Part shown: positions 1 to 5,433 of the stretch, piece by piece
How the letters are laid out: each line of letters opens with the position of its first letter
How positions within the stretch are numbered: position 1 is the first letter of the stretch
Source of the DNA: an uncultured Kineosporia sp.
GTDB lineage: Bacteria > Actinomycetota > Actinomycetes > Actinomycetales > Kineosporiaceae
Length of the DNA stretch: 7,675 nt
Assembly (NCBI GenBank): GCA_937859855.1
Contig: CALMAR010000199.1
Span: 1 to 7,675 of the forward strand
Direction: 5' to 3'
Made by a program: the position numbers and the translations under genes
The notes under the pieces: generated by a model
The model's database searches: none
Seen by the model: only the letters and a program-made list of their open reading frames with translations
What the model was told of the DNA's origin: nothing

Positions 1-1327
1 CCCCCATCCCCCGGATCAGGTCGCACACCTTGGCCACGGTGAGGAAGTAGCCCGGGATGACCTGGGCCTGGATCGGTACCAGTTCGTCGTCAAGCCGGTT
101 CGTGATGTCGCGCAATTGTTCTCCGCGGGCGCCCGGGTATCTGACCTGGATCTGGTCCTGGCACATGGTTCGCAGGGTGGCCAGCGCGTCCTGACCCGGC
201 TGCAGGCCGAGCAGGTGGTCCTCGGGCAGATGGATGGAGCCCAGGCCGAGATCAGCGGCGGAGGAGAGGAAGCAGCGCTCGGCCAGCTGGTGGGTGTCGC
301 GCAGCAACTGGTGCGCGGTCTCGCCGCCGCCCGCGGCCTCAGCGATGTCGCCCGCCCTGGCCGCCATCTCAGCGGTGCTGGCCAGGTACCCCTCGGCAGT
401 GGTCCGGTCGAGATGACGGGAGTCGAGCACGACCAGGCGACGGGCCGAATCGAGGACGTCGGCGGTGATCGCGTCGTCCCGGGCGACATGCCGGACGGCA
501 TTGGCCAGGACGACGCCGGCCTTGGCCTCACGAGCGGCTTGCAGCATCCGGGCGGCATGGCCGAGGCTGCCCGGGGTGCCCTCCGGGCCTCGATGACAGA
601 CGATCTCCACCGCCAGGCTCTGCACCGGCAGTGCCCTCTGCCAGGCCGAGAGGATGGCGCGCGCGAGATCGGGACGGCGGGCCAGCGCCGCCCGGCCGAA
701 TTCGGAGTCTGGGCCGAGCATCACCACCAGAGCCGGCCGCCCATCCTGAACCGCATGCTCGGTGATCAACTCGAAAGTGCTGACCGGCCGCCCGCGTTCA
801 CCCCGCAGGTGGGTGGCGGTGATCAGCCGGCAGAGCTGCGCCCAGCCTGCCCCCGGCTCCAGCCCGGCATTACGGCCGAGCGCCAGCACGGTCACCCGGG
901 GATACCGGGGATCGACACTGGCACCACCCCGGACCGGCGTCCGCGGACGAGACGACCCAGTCGCCGCGACCAGGGACCGTGAGGAGTACCGGGCAGCTGG
1001 CCCGGCTCCCGGATTGGCCCAGCCCGGCAGGCCTCCGGTCATCCCGCTCGGCTCGACCGCCAGGTCCGCACCGATGATCGGCATGATCTTCGCGACATCG
1101 CACGCCTGAGCGAACTTCACCGCGCCGTAGAGCCCGTCGCGGTCGGTCAGCGCGAGCGCCTGCATGCCCTGTTCGGCGGCCGCCGCGACCAGCGCGGCCG
1201 GCGAGGACGCGCCGTACCGCAGTGAGTACCCGGAGGCTACGTGCAGATGCGTGAACGAGTGATCCGAGCGCACGGACGACCGGCCCGGCCGACCCGATCG
1301 ATCAGCCGGAGGGGACAGATCAGACAT
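1..1327 (-). CDS. dnaE2: Error-prone DNA polymerase DnaE2 (C-family alpha subunit), N-terminal part; runs off the left edge
   Basis: The frame is open from the ATG at 1327 to the window edge (442 codons seen; the family is usually about 1,050-1,150 residues). Residues about 23-330 form the PHP domain: FTHLHVASGYSLRYGAS (25-41), ALALTDRDGLYGAVKFAQAC (57-76), and a third block with VVLANAVRH and ADVLDSARRL (272-298). Residues about 345-442 start the polymerase core, with LGLGSIHLPED and VIPGYFLTVAKVCDLIRGMG just before the expected GRGSxxxS region. In the family this enzyme extends past DNA lesions and causes SOS mutagenesis in the cytoplasm. Several usual PHP metal ligands are replaced (A31 and G33 after HLH, TDR instead of TDH, NAVR instead of NDVH), so proofreading by this domain is unlikely. 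A Pro/Arg/Ser-rich insert lies at about 100-140. The start lies 3 nt after the HEPN gene's stop, so the two are one transcription unit. Confidence 0.95.
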   Translation of the reverse strand, partial: MSDLSPPADRSGRPGRSSVRSDHSFTHLHVASGYSLRYGASSPAALVAAAAEQGMQALALTDRDGLYGAVKFAQACDVAKIMPIIGADLAVEPSGMTGGLPGWANPGAGPAARYSSRSLVAATGSSRPRTPVRGGASVDPRYPRVTVLALGRNAGLEPGAGWAQLCRLITATHLRGERGRPVSTFELITEHAVQDGRPALVVMLGPDSEFGRAALARRPDLARAILSAWQRALPVQSLAVEIVCHRGPEGTPGSLGHAARMLQAAREAKAGVVLANAVRHVARDDAITADVLDSARRLVVLDSRHLDRTTAEGYLASTAEMAARAGDIAEAAGGGETAHQLLRDTHQLAERCFLSSAADLGLGSIHLPEDHLLGLQPGQDALATLRTMCQDQIQVRYPGARGEQLRDITNRLDDELVPIQAQVIPGYFLTVAKVCDLIRGMG

Positions 1328-1330
1328 GCC

Positions 1331-1777
1331 CTAGTCGAGCGAGGGCAGGTTGAGCGGCAGCACCTGCTGGTAGGGCAGGCCGAGCGCCGACTCGACCAGG
1401 TGATGGAAGGCCTCGGCGTCGCGCAGCAGATCATCGGCGTCCCGGGCACTGATGACGTCGGTACGACCAGCTTCGATCGCTCCGCGCCGGGCCGCTGTAG
1501 AGGCGAAGAAGGCCGCCCAGTCGGCCATTTCGGGAGCTACCCGCGGCAGCACATCCCACACGCTGCGCGGGCCGGTGCGCCGGCCCGGCTTGCTCCGCAC
1601 CGCCAGTATTGCCGCGGCGGATCGCAGCGCGGCCAGATGCGCGGTGACATAGCGCTCTGCTGCTGTGCGCGCGGCACAGGCCTGTAGCAGCCCGCCTCGA
1701 GACCGCTCGAGCAACATGCGGGCCGCGGTGGAGACGGGTGGGCGGTCCAAGGTGCTGGCCAGTGCGGTTGCCGACAT
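1331..1777 (-). CDS. SAV_6107-family HEPN domain protein
   Basis: A 148-residue, mostly helical protein recognised by conserved blocks of the SAV_6107 HEPN family: ERYVTAHLAALRSAAAILA (41-59), RSVWDVLPRVAPEMADWAAF (71-90) and SARDADDLLRDAEAF (110-124). No signal peptide or membrane segment is seen, so it should be cytoplasmic. HEPN proteins include RNases and nucleic-acid-binding partners; the role of this family is unknown. Two stretches fit the R-X(4-6)-H form of HEPN nucleases: R42-X4-H47, and R119-D-X4-H125 in the last conserved helix. I chose the ATG at 1777 because AGGAGG motifs lie 5 and 8 nt upstream (1783-1791). An ATG at 1888 also has a GGAGGAG site (1898-1904) and would add a 37-residue acidic, low-complexity tail with weaker GC3. 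The gene lies between DUF6504 and dnaE2 in one SOS-type operon. Confidence 0.88.
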   Translation of the reverse strand: MSATALASTLDRPPVSTAARMLLERSRGGLLQACAARTAAERYVTAHLAALRSAAAILAVRSKPGRRTGPRSVWDVLPRVAPEMADWAAFFASTAARRGAIEAGRTDVISARDADDLLRDAEAFHHLVESALGLPYQQVLPLNLPSLD

Positions 1778-1943
1778 GTCGGCCTCCTCCTCTTCGGAAC
1801 GGGCTGATTGAGCGGGAGCTTCTGCGGAGGGTTGCTGTTCCCGCATACGCGGGCTGATGGGTGGTTCCTTCGAGTCCTCCATGGACATGCTGTGAGGCTC
1901 CTCCGGGCCTGGACCGCCGGAACACATATGTCCAGTCCAGGCA
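1778..1943 (-). other. Spacer between DUF6504 gene and HEPN gene, possible N-terminal extension
   Basis: This 166-bp stretch is open in the HEPN frame back to an ATG at 1927. Third-position GC is visibly lower than in the neighbouring genes and the encoded peptide is low complexity (EEEE, Pro/Ser-rich), so I treat it as mostly untranslated. It carries two good ribosome binding sites, for starts at 1888 and 1777. No LexA box, terminator hairpin or RNA gene is seen. Confidence 0.5.
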
Positions 1944-2468
1944 TCAGTCGGCGACGCGCAGCAAGCGCCATCTCTGATCCGGTGGTGCGACTGGAGTCAC
2001 CGCACCCGTCTCAGAGCCATCCGCGCCAGCAGCTGATACACCGGCCGATACACCGGCCGAGCTGCGAGCGTCGTCCGTGCGCCGATGAGCGGGCCGTTCG
2101 GCCAGCACCGGAGATGGGCCTTCCAGGGCCAGGTCATACACCCCGATTCCGAACGTGCGCCCAGCGGTGGCCTCGACCCGCCAGATCTCCCGTTCGTGCG
2201 ACAAGCCGTGCTGACCGGCGGGCTGACCGGCGTGCTGACCGGTGTGCTGACCGGTGTGCTGATCATGACCGGGCTGGTGATCCGGGTGGCGGCGCGCGGT
2301 ATCACCGTGCACGGCACGAGCAGCCGCACTCGCCCACCACGAGCGACGCTCCTGCCAGTGTCCGAGCACTTCACGCACGACGTAGATGCGGTCGCGCCAC
2401 AGAAAGGAGCCCGGCGCGCCGTTCTGCTCCGCTCGCACCACCACGGGTTCACCGATCCGATGAGCCAT
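1944..2468 (-). CDS. DUF6504 family protein with repeat-expanded linkers
   Basis: A 174-residue protein. The conserved DUF6504 pieces are IGEPVVVRAEQ (5-15), GSFLWRDRIYVVREVLGHW (20-38), EIWRVEA (94-100), GIGVYDLAL (107-115) and the C-terminal WRLLRVAD (167-174), which looks like a small beta-rich fold. The family is uncharacterised and in actinobacteria is found beside translesion polymerase genes, as here. Two disordered inserts make this copy longer than the roughly 100-residue core: residues about 55-92 are His/Gln/Gly-rich and built from a QHTG-type tetrapeptide, and residues about 118-165 are Ala/Ser/Gly-rich with a short AGVS repeat. The ATG at 2468 has AGGTGG 7 nt upstream (2476-2481). 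A longer frame opens with TTG at 2606, but that codon is the promoter -35 box. It is the first gene after the LexA operator, 166 bp ahead of the HEPN start. Confidence 0.85.
   Translation of the reverse strand: MAHRIGEPVVVRAEQNGAPGSFLWRDRIYVVREVLGHWQERRSWWASAAARAVHGDTARRHPDHQPGHDQHTGQHTGQHAGQPAGQHGLSHEREIWRVEATAGRTFGIGVYDLALEGPSPVLAERPAHRRTDDARSSAGVSAGVSAAGADGSETGAVTPVAPPDQRWRLLRVAD
2035..2060 (-). repeat. 12-bp tandem repeat, two copies, in the DUF6504 gene
   Basis: The plus-strand unit GATACACCGGCC occurs at 2035-2046 and 2047-2058, followed by two bases of a third unit. On the coding strand it encodes the repeated AGVS stretch in the second insert of the DUF6504 protein. The length is a multiple of three, so copy-number change keeps the frame. 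Confidence 0.85.
2208..2262 (-). repeat. 12-bp tandem repeat, four copies plus a partial, in the DUF6504 gene
   Basis: Plus-strand units GTGCTGACCGGC, GGGCTGACCGGC, GTGCTGACCGGT and GTGCTGACCGGT run from 2208 to 2255, and a partial fifth begins at 2256. On the minus strand they encode QHTG, QHTG, QHAG and QPAG, giving a His/Gln/Gly-rich linker between the two halves of the conserved domain. Confidence 0.92.
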
Positions 2469-2550
2469 CAGTAACCCACCTCTCCCCACCAGGGCCGATA
2501 ACGTTTCTCCAGTTGCCGCACGACCCAGGGGGAAGATCCGGATCCGTGAT

Positions 2551-2570
2551 GTTCGAACACCTGTTCGAAC
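2551..2570 (-). promoter_or_regulatory. LexA operator (SOS box) of the DUF6504-HEPN-dnaE2 operon
   Basis: The site is GTTCGAAC-ACCT-GTTCGAAC, which contains the actinobacterial SOS consensus TCGAAC-N4-GTTCGA (2553-2568) without mismatch. Dyad symmetry holds for 18 of 20 positions. It lies 6 nt downstream of the -10 box of the minus-strand promoter, over the expected transcription start, and about 82 bp before the DUF6504 start codon. LexA bound here should block the operon until DNA damage triggers LexA self-cleavage. Confidence 0.93.
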
Positions 2571-2577
2571 ACAGATG

Positions 2578-2606
2578 ACGTTACCGTCAGCAGCCCGGCC
2601 CGTCAA
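2578..2606 (-). promoter_or_regulatory. Sigma-70-type promoter of the SOS operon
   Basis: Read on the minus strand, TTGACG (2606-2601) and TAACGT (2583-2578) are separated by 17 bp. Both match housekeeping actinobacterial hexamers well, and the -10 fits TANNNT. The expected start is near 2571, directly at the LexA operator, giving a leader of about 100 nt before the ATG at 2468. The -10 lies inside a short palindrome, TGACG-TTAC-CGTCA (2576-2589). Confidence 0.7.
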
Positions 2607-2636
2607 TCGGGTCCGTCACCGGTACACAGCGACGTT

Positions 2637-2642
2637 TAGGCT
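2637..2642 (+). promoter_or_regulatory. -10 box of the carotenoid operon, probably leaderless
   Basis: TAGGCT fits the TANNNT -10 pattern and ends 6 nt before the A of the crtA-like ATG at 2649, the spacing expected if transcription starts on the start codon. No good ribosome binding site is present (only GGA at 2643-2645), which agrees with a leaderless mRNA. No convincing -35 is seen; the bases at the right distance are CGTCAC (2614-2619). Confidence 0.5.
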
Positions 2643-2648
2643 GGACAG

Positions 2649-3398
2649 ATGAGTGACGATCCGCCCGGCCCGGACATGCCGGGCTGGATCGATCTCACCG
2701 TCTGGGGGGTGCCGGGCACTCGGATACCGTCCGCCCTGCACCGGATGGCGCTGCATCGGCGCCCAATCCGCCGGGCTCCCGGCCTGCGGTTCGCGAAGCT
2801 GCTCGGCACCGGCTCCAGCCAGACCTTCTCGATGCGGGATGTGGACCTGCGGCATTGGGCCCTGCTGAGCGTCTGGGACGATCCCGAGCACGCCGCCCAG
2901 TTCCAGCGGGGCGCCGTTCACGCCGCCTGGCAGCGGATCGCCCGCGAACAGCTGACCGTGCAGATGGTCACCCTTCGAGCCCGTGGCCACTGGTCCGGGG
3001 TCACCCCATTCCAGCCGCCGGAGCGATCGGCCAGCCCGGCCGGTACGCCGGTGGCGGTGCTCACCCGGGCCCGGCTGCGGCCGTTGCGGATGATCCGGTT
3101 CTGGCAAGCCGTGCCGCCGGTCGCGGCCGACCTGAACTCCTCTCCCGGCCTGATGATCGCGCTCAGCCTGGGCGAGTCGCCGATCGGTTTTCCGGTCACC
3201 TTCAGCATGTGGTCCGGCCAGCAGGCAATGACCCAGTTCGCCTACCGGTCCCCCGCCCACCGGTCGGCGATGCAGCGGACCGGGGTGGAAGGATGGTTCG
3301 CGGAGGAACTGTTCGCCCGATTCGCGGTCCGCAGTGTGCAGGGCAGCTATCGGGGCCAGCAGTTCAGCATCGTCCCGGACCCCGTGCATGAACCCTGA
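2649..3398 (+). CDS. crtA: CrtA-like carotenoid oxygenase (spheroidene monooxygenase family)
   Basis: A 249-residue protein of usual family length. Blocks typical of the spheroidene monooxygenase family are FAKLLGTG (48-55), HWALLSVWDD (69-78), GHWSG (113-117), VAVLTRARLRP (135-145), FWQAVPPVAADL (151-162), GLMIALSLGESPIG (167-180) followed by TFSMW (184-188), FAYRSPAHRSAM (197-208) and GWFAEELFARFAV (215-227). In phototrophic bacteria CrtA is a haem-dependent oxygenase that adds a keto group at C2 of acyclic carotenoids such as spheroidene. The exact substrate here is inferred, not seen. No membrane helix is evident. It is the first gene of the operon, likely translated from a leaderless mRNA, and its 3' end overlaps cruF by 11 bp. 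Family membership is fairly sure; 2-ketolase activity is less sure, since actinobacterial members are little studied. Confidence 0.82.
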   Translation: MSDDPPGPDMPGWIDLTVWGVPGTRIPSALHRMALHRRPIRRAPGLRFAKLLGTGSSQTFSMRDVDLRHWALLSVWDDPEHAAQFQRGAVHAAWQRIAREQLTVQMVTLRARGHWSGVTPFQPPERSASPAGTPVAVLTRARLRPLRMIRFWQAVPPVAADLNSSPGLMIALSLGESPIGFPVTFSMWSGQQAMTQFAYRSPAHRSAMQRTGVEGWFAEELFARFAVRSVQGSYRGQQFSIVPDPVHEP

Positions 3399-4293
3399 CC
3401 GGCCAGCACATCAGCCACCGCAGCGCCCACTGGGAGGACTGGCCGGCTGGCTGGTGCTGGCCGGCGTGCTGACACAGATCAGTTATCCCCTCACCACCGG
3501 TACCGGTTCGGTGGTGGTCACGGTGATCAGTGTGCTGCTGCTGTCGGCGGCGGCCTGCACTCATGTGCTGGCTCTGACCGGATCGGCCGCGATGGCAGGC
3601 GTTCTGCTAGGCGTCACCGCGGGCACCGGCTGGCTGGCCGAGGTGATCGGGATCCACACCGGTGTGCCGTTCGGCTCCTACCGGTACACCTCACTGCTGG
3701 GTCCGCCGGTGCTCGGCGTCCCGGTGCTGGTGCCCCTGGCTTGGACCATGCTGGCCTACCCATGCCTCCTGCTCGGCCGCCAATTGTCCGGCTCGGCACA
3801 GCAGGCGCCGGGCTCGGCACAGCGGCTACCGCCCCGCTGGCGCACGGCGGTGCTCGGCGGGCTGGCGCTGGCCAGCTGGGACCTGTTCCTGGATCCGCAG
3901 ATGGTCGCGCTCGGCGCCTGGACCTGGCAGCACCCCCGGCCCGGCCTGCCCGGCGTCACCGGCGTCCCGCTGACCAACTACGCGGGCTGGCTGATCGTGT
4001 CGGTGATTCTGATCGCGGTGGCCGACCGGGCGATGGATGCCGCCGAGACCGGCCCACCCGCCCGCAGCAGCAAGCGGTTGCGGTTGCTAACACCAGCTCA
4101 GCAGCAGGTGCCCGCCGCCGTCCTGGCCTGGACCTGGCTGGGGTCGTTGACCGGCAATCTGGTGTTCTTCGATCGGCCCGCGGTCGCGCTCTACGCGGGG
4201 ATCGCGATGGGCGCGCTCACCCTGCCCTACCTGCGGCTGCTGTGGCAGGGACGGCATACGACTGAAACGGTGGGCGCTGTGATCAGCCGGTGA
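3388..4293 (+). CDS. cruF: CruF-family carotenoid 1,2-hydratase (DUF422 membrane protein)
   Basis: A 301-residue integral membrane protein with about seven hydrophobic segments (near 19-38, 41-62, 66-86, 106-131, 153-172, 199-212 and 243-290). Family signatures are EVIGIHTGVPFGSYRYT (85-101), LGVPVLVPLAW (109-119), ASWDLFLDPQMV with GAWTW (162-180) and GVPLTNYAGW (192-201); the acidic and Asn residues in them are the expected active-site candidates. CruF adds water across the C1'-C2' end of gamma-carotene, lycopene or bisanhydrobacterioruberin. The ATG at 3388 is inside the end of crtA, so translation is probably coupled; an in-frame start at 3334 would only add sequence overlapping crtA. A loop at 135-148 contains a duplicated GSAQ motif. 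It is followed by the glycosyltransferase, the cruF-cruG order known from cyanobacteria. The hydratase call is good; the natural substrate is unknown. Confidence 0.9.
   Translation: MNPDRPAHQPPQRPLGGLAGWLVLAGVLTQISYPLTTGTGSVVVTVISVLLLSAAACTHVLALTGSAAMAGVLLGVTAGTGWLAEVIGIHTGVPFGSYRYTSLLGPPVLGVPVLVPLAWTMLAYPCLLLGRQLSGSAQQAPGSAQRLPPRWRTAVLGGLALASWDLFLDPQMVALGAWTWQHPRPGLPGVTGVPLTNYAGWLIVSVILIAVADRAMDAAETGPPARSSKRLRLLTPAQQQVPAAVLAWTWLGSLTGNLVFFDRPAVALYAGIAMGALTLPYLRLLWQGRHTTETVGAVISR
3790..3831 (+). repeat. Imperfect 21-bp tandem duplication in cruF
   Basis: GGCTCGGCACAGC opens two adjacent 21-bp units (3790-3810 and 3811-3831) that diverge at their 3' ends. They encode GSAQQAP and GSAQRLP in a loop between predicted membrane segments, so the duplication keeps the frame and lies where length change should be tolerated. 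Confidence 0.8.
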
Positions 4294-5432
4294 AGGATGA
4301 GCCGAGGCGGGCGGGACAGCTGGCCGCAGCGCTGGTGCTGGCCGCTTCGGGCGGTGCCGCCGCGCTCACCCTGCACACCGCGCTGAACCTGCGGCTGCTG
4401 CGGACTCCCAGTGATCGCCCGGCGCCGGCCGAAGAGTTCGTCAGCATCCTGGTGCCGGTCCGGAATGAGGCCGATCGGGTGGAGCCCTGCCTGCGTTCGC
4501 TGCTGGCCCAGCAGGGCCTGCCCGAGGCCGAGATCCTGATCCTGGACGACGGCAGCAGTGACCAGACCGCCAGCCTGGTGGAACGGCTGATCACCGATCA
4601 TCCCCGGGCCAGCCTGCTGATCGGCGCCCCCTTGCCCTCCGGCTGGCTGGGGAAGCCGCACGCATGCCACCAATTGGCGCTGGCCGCAACCGGTTCCATG
4701 CTGGTGTTCGCCGACGCCGACGTCCGGTTCGAACCGCACGCGATCGCAGCGGCCATCGAGGTGGCCCGCGATCACAAGCTGGATCTGGTCTCGCCGTATC
4801 CCCGGCAGATCGCCAAAAGCATGGCCGAACGACTGATTCAGCCGCTGTTGCAATGGTCCTGGCTGACCACCCTGCCGTTGCGGGCCGCCGAGCACTCGGG
4901 CCGGCCCTCGATGGCTGCGGCCAACGGCCAGTTCCTGGTGGCTGACACAGCGGCCTACTGGCGGGCCGGAGGACACGCCGCGATCCGGGACCAGGTCTTG
5001 GACGACGTGGCCCTGCTCCGCCGGATCACCGCGGCCGGTGGCCGCGGCGGGATGATCGACGGCACCACGATCGCCCGTTGCCGGATGTACCGCGACGCCG
5101 CGGAACTGCGCTGCGGCTATCGCAAGTCGCTGTGGTCGGCGTTCGGCTCACCGGGCCGGGCAGCTGGGGTGATGACCGGGCTGGTGGTGCTGTATGTGGT
5201 GCCGCCGGTGGCCGCGCTGACTGGCTCCCGGACGGGACTGACCGGCTACCTGGCTGCCGTGCTGGGCCGGTTCCTGATCGCCCGCCGGACCCAGAGTCGT
5301 TCTCTGCCCGATGTTCTGGCGCATCCGCTGAGCATCGCCGCGCTGGCCGCGATGACCGCAGACTCCTACTGGGGCCTGCGCCGGGGCGAGCTCAGCTGGC
5401 GCGGCCGGCCAGTGCGCCGGAACGGAGCCTGA
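4290..5432 (+). CDS. Family 2 glycosyltransferase, CruG-like carotenoid glycosyltransferase
   Basis: A 380-residue membrane-anchored GT-A fold enzyme. A hydrophobic N-terminal segment (about 9-33) precedes the catalytic domain: VSILVPVRNEADR (51-63), ILDDGSSDQTASL (84-96), GWLGKPHACHQLA (118-130), the metal-binding FADADVRFEPHA (140-151), NGQFLVADTAAY (212-223), LDDVALLRR (237-245) in the place of the usual ED base motif, and CRMYRDAAEL (264-273). One or two hydrophobic segments follow (about 292-311, 343-357). GT2 enzymes transfer a sugar from an activated donor; placed directly after cruF it most likely glycosylates the hydroxyl that CruF makes, as CruG does in myxoxanthophyll formation. 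The GTG start overlaps the cruF stop by 4 bp (GTGA), a sign of coupling. The fold is certain; the carotenoid acceptor is inferred from context and the sugar cannot be told. Confidence 0.85.
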   Translation: MKDEPRRAGQLAAALVLAASGGAAALTLHTALNLRLLRTPSDRPAPAEEFVSILVPVRNEADRVEPCLRSLLAQQGLPEAEILILDDGSSDQTASLVERLITDHPRASLLIGAPLPSGWLGKPHACHQLALAATGSMLVFADADVRFEPHAIAAAIEVARDHKLDLVSPYPRQIAKSMAERLIQPLLQWSWLTTLPLRAAEHSGRPSMAAANGQFLVADTAAYWRAGGHAAIRDQVLDDVALLRRITAAGGRGGMIDGTTIARCRMYRDAAELRCGYRKSLWSAFGSPGRAAGVMTGLVVLYVVPPVAALTGSRTGLTGYLAAVLGRFLIARRTQSRSLPDVLAHPLSIAALAAMTADSYWGLRRGELSWRGRPVRRNGA

Positions 5433-5433
5433 G

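Noticed and set aside
116..982. Plus-strand 288-codon open frame opposite dnaE2
   Set aside because: It lies antisense to clear DnaE2 coding sequence, has no recognisable domain and a composition (Arg/Gly/Pro-rich) expected from high-GC shadow frames.
2208..2262. CRISPR-like array
   Set aside because: The units are contiguous 12-bp tandem repeats without spacers and are translated in frame.
1808..2578. Plus-strand 256-codon open frame over the DUF6504 gene and promoter
   Set aside because: It runs across the LexA box and the 12-bp repeats and encodes Arg-rich low-complexity sequence. The minus-strand DUF6504 motifs explain the region.
2469..2606. 46-residue N-terminal extension of DUF6504 from the TTG at 2606
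   Set aside because: The TTG is the -35 hexamer and the stretch contains the -10 box and LexA operator; the ATG at 2468 has a proper ribosome binding site and begins at the conserved domain.
2469..2648. PafBC-type (LexA-independent) damage promoter
   Set aside because: I looked for a TTGTCAGTG-like element upstream of the -10 on either strand and saw none; the LexA box accounts for SOS control.
2616..3389. Minus-strand 257-codon open frame opposite the crtA-like gene
   Set aside because: It is antisense to well conserved CrtA-family motifs and shows no family features of its own.
4227..4976. Minus-strand 249-codon open frame opposite the glycosyltransferase
   Set aside because: It is antisense to conserved GT2 motifs; its Gln/Gly/Arg-rich composition is a shadow pattern.
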